Assembly: GCA_005882525.1 (NCBI GenBank)
Contig: VBGO01000130.1
Span: 1-10,038, forward strand
Source of the DNA: Chloroflexota bacterium
Lineage (GTDB): Bacteria > Chloroflexota > Dormibacteria > CF-121
Length of the DNA stretch: 10,038 nucleotides
Direction: 5' to 3'
The translations under genes were made by a program, and so were the position numbers. Position 1 is the first letter of the stretch; each line of letters opens with the position of its first letter. The notes under the pieces were generated by a model that saw only the letters and a program-made list of their open reading frames with translations, searched no databases and was not told where the DNA came from. This document shows, piece after piece, positions 6,310 through 10,038 of the stretch.

Positions 6310-7205
6310 CAGTTCGGTTGCAAGGTATCTTCCGACCTGCGAACTTCGATCTGCCCATTCTGTATTCGGGTCTCGTAGCGGACCTGGCTGATGGTAGCGG
6401 GTCCACCCTTGACCTGGCCGGTACAGACATCGAAGCGCGATGCATGCCACGGACATTGCACGATGCTCCCGTCCAGCTCCCCTTCAGATAGGGGTCCACC
6501 GGCGTGCGAGCAGGTCTCACTGATCGCACACACTGTGTCGCCCTTTTTGTGGAGGAGGATCGGGGTATCGCCAGCCACACCCTTGATGAGGACGCCTTCC
6601 GCGAGCTGGCCCTCGAGGAGCACCTTGGTGAACTTCGTGGGCACCTCTTGCCAGGCGTGATGGTTGACGCCGGTGCCGATGGAGAAGACCAGCTCGCCGC
6701 CCAGGAAAGCGGCAGTCACCAAGACAAGATAGCCGGCATATGCCAGGAGGATGGCCAGGCCGCGGCTGCCGCCCGTCACCCGGAGGATGAATGAAACCAG
6801 GTACAGGACGACGACGAGCGTGTTCAGCAGGCCATGGCTGATGCCGACCCGGCGCTCCCGATCAATGGTCTCGTTCCAGTCGGTGTAGCCGGTCACCGCG
6901 GCGCCGAGCGCGGCCAGCAGGCCGATGAAGATCGTGACGTCGGCGGCCGAGACCCAACCGTGGCTTCGTTCGATGACGTAGCTGAGGTCGAAGAGGATCG
7001 CGATGGTCCAGGCGCCGATGGGGATGTCCGTCAGGACGGGGTGGAGCGGATGACCGAGCCAGGTGCCGTGGAGAAAGGTCTTGAGGGAATGGCCGGGACC
7101 GCCGAGAGCCTTGTAAAAGCCACCGATCAGCTTCTGGAGGACGTCGGCCACGGGCTCCAACCAGCGCTGCCGGTCGATGAAGCGGTTGACGACGTGATTG
7201 AGCAT
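6309..7205 (-). CDS. DUF2231 membrane domain fused to Rieske [2Fe-2S] domain
   Basis: A 298-residue membrane-anchored iron-sulfur protein. Residues 1-45 are amphipathic or soluble. The DUF2231 signature WLGHPLHPVLTDIPIGAW (49-66) starts the first of about four membrane segments (roughly 54-76, 88-108, 124-143, 149-170). Several histidines in or near them (H52, H55, H124, H182, H183) could bind haem, but that is speculation. The C-terminal Rieske domain has ligands Cys232/His234 (TCSHAGG) and Cys251/His254 (QCPWHASRF), of the ferredoxin type used for electron transfer. ATG 7205 is preceded by a strong AGGAGG Shine-Dalgarno 5 bases upstream. The stop overlaps the folE start as TGATG. The redox partner is unknown; it might deliver electrons to a neighbouring oxidoreductase. 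Confidence 0.9.
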   Translation of the reverse strand: MLNHVVNRFIDRQRWLEPVADVLQKLIGGFYKALGGPGHSLKTFLHGTWLGHPLHPVLTDIPIGAWTIAILFDLSYVIERSHGWVSAADVTIFIGLLAALGAAVTGYTDWNETIDRERRVGISHGLLNTLVVVLYLVSFILRVTGGSRGLAILLAYAGYLVLVTAAFLGGELVFSIGTGVNHHAWQEVPTKFTKVLLEGQLAEGVLIKGVAGDTPILLHKKGDTVCAISETCSHAGGPLSEGELDGSIVQCPWHASRFDVCTGQVKGGPATISQVRYETRIQNGQIEVRRSEDTLQPN

Positions 7206-7251
7206 GCGCGCCTCCTTTCCTCCGGTCGGGCCCGTTGAAAATAGTATGGGC
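7206..7251 (-). promoter_or_regulatory. Short intergenic region before the Rieske gene, with a strong RBS
   Basis: 46 bases between the pxpC stop and the Rieske ATG. On the minus strand it holds two purine-rich tracts, GGAGGA and AGGAGG, the latter 5 bases from the ATG. An AT-rich CATACTATTTT lies near its upstream end and could be a weak -10, but no convincing -35 was seen. There is no hairpin terminator, so read-through from pxpC is likely. Confidence 0.4.
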
Positions 7252-8157
7252 TTACTCCTCGAGCTCGAGCCAGCCGGTCAGCCGCCGCCAGGCTCGCGCT
7301 GCTTCATCCGCGTCGACCTCGCGGAAGCGCACCGTATCCCCGGGACGCGCCTGGGCCAGGGATGGAAGATCGGCGGTGATCACGGTGGCGATCACCGGGT
7401 AACCGCCGGTCGTTGGATGATCCGCCAGCATCACGATCAGGCCGCTGGCGGGCGTCACCTGGATGGCGCCGGACGTGATCGGGGTCGTCAGGATCTCGCG
7501 GGGCTGAAGGCGGAGGGCTGGCGTCTCCAGTCGCATGCCCATCCGGTCGAGCTCCGGCGTAATCCGGCATGCCACCGCGGTAAGACGTCCCAGCGCGGAC
7601 GCATCGAAGGCATCGGTATGCGGACCAACGATCACCCGGATCTCCCATGGACCGCTCAATGGCGGTCGGTGCGAGCGCGGCCATGCCCCAGGCAACGGTT
7701 CACCGTCGTGAAGGTCGCCGAGGGCCAGGCGATCCCGCTCGGCCAGCGGCCGGCCGAAACCGCCACCGAACGCGCCGCGCTGGCAGAATGACCGGCTGCC
7801 GATGACGACCGGAACGTCGATCCCGCCGCGGACCGCGAGGTAAGCTCGCAAGCCGGGACCGATGGCCCCGAGCTCGAGGGTGGAACCGGCGGTCACGCTG
7901 ATCGCCCGCCAGCCCACGGTGCCGGCAATCTGACCCCCCGTCACGGCGACCAGGGAATCCTCACGGAACCTGAGGTCGGGGCCGCGTGCGGTGCACTCCA
8001 GCAACGCGGCATCCGGATGATTCCCCACTAATCGATTGGCCACCGAGGCGGCGAAACAATCCACCGCGCCACCCGTCGGTATTCCGTATCGCTCGAAGCC
8101 CGGCCGGCCACGATCCTGCACCGTGGTCCAGCGGCCTGGCCTGCGGACATCGATCAT
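7252..8157 (-). CDS. pxpC: 5-oxoprolinase subunit C (biotin-dependent carboxyltransferase-like domain)
   Basis: Subunit of the ATP-dependent PxpABC 5-oxoprolinase, which opens 5-oxoproline (pyroglutamate) to glutamate. It starts at ATG 8157 (MIDVRRPGRWTTVQDRGRPGF), giving 301 residues; the start overlaps the pxpB stop as ATGA. Upstream in-frame codons to 8385 are the pxpB gene read in another frame. The family hallmark QDRGRPGFERYGIPTGGAVD (15-34) is followed by ANRLVGN and ECTARGPDL, then YLAVRGGIDVPVVIGSRS in the middle and GLIVMLADHPTTGGYPVIA toward the end. Length matches stand-alone PxpC. It pairs with pxpB directly upstream. PxpA (the LamB/YcsF-type subunit) is not in this window, so it must lie elsewhere or be missing. 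Confidence 0.93.
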   Translation of the reverse strand: MIDVRRPGRWTTVQDRGRPGFERYGIPTGGAVDCFAASVANRLVGNHPDAALLECTARGPDLRFREDSLVAVTGGQIAGTVGWRAISVTAGSTLELGAIGPGLRAYLAVRGGIDVPVVIGSRSFCQRGAFGGGFGRPLAERDRLALGDLHDGEPLPGAWPRSHRPPLSGPWEIRVIVGPHTDAFDASALGRLTAVACRITPELDRMGMRLETPALRLQPREILTTPITSGAIQVTPASGLIVMLADHPTTGGYPVIATVITADLPSLAQARPGDTVRFREVDADEAARAWRRLTGWLELEE

Positions 8158-8822
8158 GAGACGGGAACGAAACGTAACCGGTCGCCCGCCCTGAAGCGCG
8201 CGGGCGGGTCGGCCATCGGGTCGAAGAGGCGCATGTCGGTTCGGCCGATCAAGTTCCATCCACCCGGGCTTTCGACGGCATAGATGCCGGTTTGCTGGCC
8301 GGCGATTCCGACCGAGCCAGCCGGTACTCGGGTCCGTGGCGAGGCGAGGCGCGGCACTGACAACTCGTCCGGCAAGCTGCCGCAATAAGTAAAGCCCGGT
8401 GCGAAGCCGACGCAGTAGACAAGGTACTCGCGGCTGGCATGCAGTGCGATCACGCCCGCCGGTGTCAGGTTGGTCTTGAGCGCAACGTCCCCGAGGTCGG
8501 CTCCATCGTATCGAGTTGGGATCTCGACAATTGACCCCGACGGCATCGATCCACGGACTCGGCCCTCAAGTTGGCGGATGCTTGCCTCCAGGCGCGCCGC
8601 GTCCGTGACGCCTGGGTCGTAGTGGCAGAGCAGCGAAGCATAGGCAGGCACCGTGCCGCCGCATCGAGGGCGAGGACCTGGGCCAACAGCTGGGGCTCCA
8701 TGACGGCGCCGAGCCTGACGAGAATCGCCCGGTCGCCAGCGGCGGTGACTCGCCACACGTTGGGGAACTCTACACGCCCGTCTTTGACCGCCTCTGACGA
8801 GCCTGGACATCTGCGATGGCAA
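8154..8822 (-). CDS. pxpB: 5-oxoprolinase subunit B, C-terminal part (frame broken)
   Basis: The homologous part runs from about 8665 to the stop and carries VPAYASLLCHYDP, VEIPTRYDGADLGDVA, YCVGFAPGFTYCGSLPDELS, VPAGSVGIAGQQTGIY and SPGGWNLIGRT, all typical of the PxpB/KipI-like fold. The codons from 8822 to about 8665 in this frame are arginine-rich and unrelated. The missing N-terminus (TAAGDRAILVRLG) is found in the adjacent frame from GTG 8758, so the gene is split by a frameshift. Known PxpB proteins have about 6-8 more residues between the two halves, so a deletion of about 20 bases fits better than a single-base error (comparison from memory). Its stop overlaps the pxpC start (ATGA). 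The ATG at 8822 is unlikely to be the real start, as it lies inside marR. Confidence 0.85.
   Translation of the reverse strand: MPSQMSRLVRGGQRRACRVPQRVASHRRWRPGDSRQARRRHGAPAVGPGPRPRCGGTVPAYASLLCHYDPGVTDAARLEASIRQLEGRVRGSMPSGSIVEIPTRYDGADLGDVALKTNLTPAGVIALHASREYLVYCVGFAPGFTYCGSLPDELSVPRLASPRTRVPAGSVGIAGQQTGIYAVESPGGWNLIGRTDMRLFDPMADPPARFRAGDRLRFVPVS
8665..8758 (-). pseudogene. pxpB: 5-oxoprolinase subunit B, N-terminal piece in another frame
   Basis: From GTG 8758 the frame reads VWRVTAAGDRAILVRLG, then MEPQLLAQVLALDAA, matching the PxpB N-terminus with its AGDRA-LV motif. After about base 8665 the frame loses similarity and the gene continues in the neighbouring frame with GTVPAYASLL. The GTG lies 11 bases after the marR stop, with only a weak GTAGAG-like ribosome site. 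Together the pieces give a protein slightly shorter than usual PxpB. Confidence 0.7.
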
Positions 8823-9273
8823 CGGCCTGACCGGGAACGGGCAGCTTGGCGACGGCGTCCCGCAGCGTCACAAGGTCGGCCAGGTCGAGCTCGAGGAGGG
8901 CGCGCGGAGTGACGTAGACCCGCTCCATCTGCTTGGCTTTCATCCGCACCCCCAGCGCCGTTAGCCCGACCAGTTTCACCCGGCGGTCCGTCGGGTGAGG
9001 ACGGCGCTCGGCCAGGCCCTTCGCTTCCAGCCGGTCCACGATCCAGGTTGCCGTTGATGCATCGCACTTCCATTCTTCGGCCAGGGATCCCATCGTGCGG
9101 CCGGGCTTTTGACTCAGGCTCGACAGCGCCCGGGCATCGTTAGGGGTCAGCCCGGATTCACCGATCGCCCGGTTGCGCTCGGGGGCGGTGGCGATGATGA
9201 AGTCAAAGATGGCCCGCCAGGCTTCGGCGGCAACGACCGCTTTCGTCTTCGTATCCTGGGGCACGCTCGTCAT
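8770..9273 (-). CDS. MarR-family transcriptional regulator
   Basis: Winged helix-turn-helix dimeric repressor or activator of 167 residues from ATG 9273. The DNA-binding part spans about 42-108: LTPNDARALSSL, then GSLAEEW, the recognition helix CDASTATWIVDRLEAKGL, and the wing RRPHPTDRRVKLVGLT with the conserved Asp-Arg pair. The flanking helices (12-40 and 110-145) would form the dimer interface. A TTG at 9300 would add nine residues but would sit about two bases from the predicted transcript start, so ATG 9273 is preferred, though its Shine-Dalgarno is weak. It is divergent from a membrane protein/exporter pair and leads directly into pxpBC. Divergence suggests it controls the exporter and itself. 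The inducer cannot be read from the sequence. Confidence 0.9.
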   Translation of the reverse strand: MTSVPQDTKTKAVVAAEAWRAIFDFIIATAPERNRAIGESGLTPNDARALSSLSQKPGRTMGSLAEEWKCDASTATWIVDRLEAKGLAERRPHPTDRRVKLVGLTALGVRMKAKQMERVYVTPRALLELDLADLVTLRDAVAKLPVPGQAVAIADVQARQRRSKTGV

Positions 9274-9308
9274 CGTACCGGGTCCGATCCGTTCCTTCAA
9301 CCTTCACA

Positions 9309-9317
9309 ATTATAGCA
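9309..9317 (-). promoter_or_regulatory. Extended -10 promoter element of marR
   Basis: The minus strand reads TGCTATAAT, a perfect extended -10 (TGnTATAAT). No good -35 was found at 16-18 bases, which extended -10 promoters can tolerate. Transcription would begin near 9302, about 29 bases before ATG 9273. Confidence 0.6.
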
Positions 9318-9324
9318 TCGCTCC

Positions 9325-9348
9325 GATATTTGCATTGGTCAAAGCATC
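9325..9348. promoter_or_regulatory. Possible MarR operator between divergent promoters
   Basis: An imperfect inverted repeat has TTTG (9329-9332) facing CAAA (9340-9343), with outer GAT and ATC at one base offset. It lies midway between the two -10 boxes, where a bound dimer would block both promoters. The palindrome is weak, so this is inference from position and partial symmetry. Confidence 0.35.
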
Positions 9349-9350
9349 TG

Positions 9351-9359
9351 TGCTATAAC
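9351..9359 (+). promoter_or_regulatory. Extended -10 promoter element of the membrane protein/exporter operon
   Basis: The plus strand reads TGCTATAAC, one mismatch from the extended -10 consensus. A poor -35-like TTGCAT lies 18 bases upstream. Its TGCTATAA forms a perfect 8-base inverted repeat with TTATAGCA at 9310-9317, the marR -10. Transcription would start near 9366. Confidence 0.55.
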
Positions 9360-9393
9360 GGAGCCAGCAAGCAGCACAGCGCAGGAGGTTGCA

Positions 9394-9960
9394 ATGGATA
9401 CGACTCTTGTCTACCATCTCGTTCTCTTCCTTCACATTCTGGGTGCGTTCGGGTTGATCGCGGCGCTCACCTTCGAGGCCATCGGCCTGCGCGGACTTCG
9501 CCGGGCGACCCAGCGAGAGGACGCCCTGATGTGGCTGGGTCTCAGCCGGACGGTCCAGCGACTCGCCCCGGCGTCGCTCGGCGTGATCCTGGTTACCGGT
9601 CTCTACATGACGGCCACCAGCTGGGGCGCCAGGGGCTGGATCCTCGTGGCCCTGGCCGGCCTGGTCGCCGTGGCGGTGATCGGCGGTCTTCTGACCGGGG
9701 TCAGGATGGCCCGTCTTGGCCCGGCCGTTGGCCGCGCCAGCAGCCCACTGTCCAATGAGCTTCGCAGCGCGCTTCGAGATCCGACCTTGCTGACCTCGAT
9801 CCGGGTCAGGTTGGCACTCGTGATCGGGATTGCCTTCTTGATGAGCGTGAAGCCGTCTCTCGCGATCTCACTGGTCGTCGTCGTGCTCGCTGCCGCGATT
9901 GGGCTGTTCGCGAGCCTTGTCGGCGCCGGACGAAATGAGCTTCACACTGAAGCCGGCTGA
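9394..9960 (+). CDS. Small polytopic membrane protein (DUF2269-like)
   Basis: 188 residues, starting at ATG 9394 with AGGAGG 5 bases upstream (9383-9388). There are about five hydrophobic segments, roughly 6-30, 58-75, 81-101, 136-151 and 156-177, separated by basic loops such as RGLRRATQRED. The opening YHLVLFLHILGAFGL, with histidines at 8 and 14 in the first membrane segment, resembles the predicted membrane proteins of DUF2269 and related families; this similarity is judged by eye. Function is unknown. It is the first gene of the operon divergent from marR and overlaps the next gene (an exporter) by 26 bases, so it may work with or be co-regulated with the exporter. Confidence 0.75.
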   Translation: MDTTLVYHLVLFLHILGAFGLIAALTFEAIGLRGLRRATQREDALMWLGLSRTVQRLAPASLGVILVTGLYMTATSWGARGWILVALAGLVAVAVIGGLLTGVRMARLGPAVGRASSPLSNELRSALRDPTLLTSIRVRLALVIGIAFLMSVKPSLAISLVVVVLAAAIGLFASLVGAGRNELHTEAG

Positions 9961-10038
9961 CGTGCCGGCCGCGCGACCCGATGCCCGGCGGTGGACCGCG
10001 CTAGGATTCATCGCGCTCGCTCAGCTGATGGCGGCACT
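9935..10038 (+). CDS. MFS transporter, DHA2/EmrB-QacA-like, N-terminus only
   Basis: The frame from ATG 9935 reads MSFTLKPADVPAARPDARRW, then TALGFIALAQLMAA, and runs off the window. A short basic cytoplasmic leader followed by ALGFIALAQLMAA matches the first membrane helix of 14-segment drug exporters (typically ALAQFMVVLDATIVNVALP). Only 34 codons are visible, so the subfamily is tentative. It overlaps the end of the membrane protein gene by 26 bases in another frame, indicating translational coupling, with a weak GGACGA ribosome site. A MarR regulator next door fits an efflux operon. Confidence 0.65.
   Translation, partial: MSFTLKPADVPAARPDARRWTALGFIALAQLMAA

Noticed and set aside
5626..6378. 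250-residue plus-strand open frame opposite folE
   Set aside because: Antisense to a gene with all catalytic residues; no recognisable family.
6310..6456. N-terminal extension of folE (49 extra codons)
   Set aside because: It translates the Rieske gene in the wrong frame and resembles no GTP cyclohydrolase; ATG 6309 with TGATG overlap is a better start.
7225..7251. Sigma-70 promoter for the Rieske-folE operon
   Set aside because: Only a weak AT-rich -10-like stretch and no -35; not strong enough to call as a promoter.
7198..7791. 197-residue plus-strand open frame opposite pxpC
   Set aside because: Antisense shadow with no motif; pxpC is well supported.
8158..8385. N-terminal extension of pxpC
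   Set aside because: It is the 3' end of pxpB in another frame; MIDVRRPG at 8157 is the normal PxpC start and overlaps the pxpB stop as ATGA.

Overview
The window is GC-rich, almost gap-free bacterial chromosome with frequent GTG/TTG starts and many overlapping gene ends. A full-length-type Lhr helicase followed by an overlapping nei-type glycosylase, plus the general look of the proteins, suggests a high-GC Actinobacteria- or Chloroflexota-like organism. This is inference: no rRNA or other marker gene is present. No tRNA, rRNA, CRISPR array, insertion sequence or phage gene was seen. No stretch above 300 bases lacks a gene; the only real gaps are 7206-7251 and about 9274-9393.

Layout. (1) 2-4096, plus strand: the C-terminal two thirds of a large Lhr-family DNA repair helicase, broken by an apparent frameshift near 755-765, then a Fpg/Nei DNA glycosylase starting inside the lhr stop region. 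(2) 4059-7205, minus strand, listed here in transcription order from 7205 down: a membrane DUF2231-Rieske [2Fe-2S] protein, GTP cyclohydrolase I (folE), a stand-alone RibD C-terminal-type reductase, and an SDR oxidoreductase. The junctions are TGATG, a short gap or overlap, and TAATG, so this looks like a translationally coupled operon for pterin chemistry. (3) 7252-9273, minus strand, upstream of that operon: a MarR regulator, then pxpB (apparently frameshifted near 8665) and pxpC, two subunits of 5-oxoprolinase. Only 46 bases separate pxpC from the Rieske gene, so marR through the SDR could be one seven-gene transcript. (4) 9394-10038, plus strand, divergent from marR: a small polytopic membrane protein overlapping the start of a major-facilitator (DHA2-like) exporter that runs off the window.

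Most notable structures. A G-rich imperfectly palindromic repeat occurs three times in under 800 bases, always in the same orientation. One copy is inserted in frame within the SDR, one forms the last 14 codons of the reductase and holds a textbook G-quadruplex motif just before the SDR start codon, and one lies where nei and the SDR converge. The marR/membrane-protein intergenic region carries mirror-image extended -10 boxes forming a perfect 8-base inverted repeat around a possible MarR operator. Two independent frame breaks (lhr and pxpB) in 10 kb mean either assembly or sequencing errors or real gene decay; raw reads would decide.
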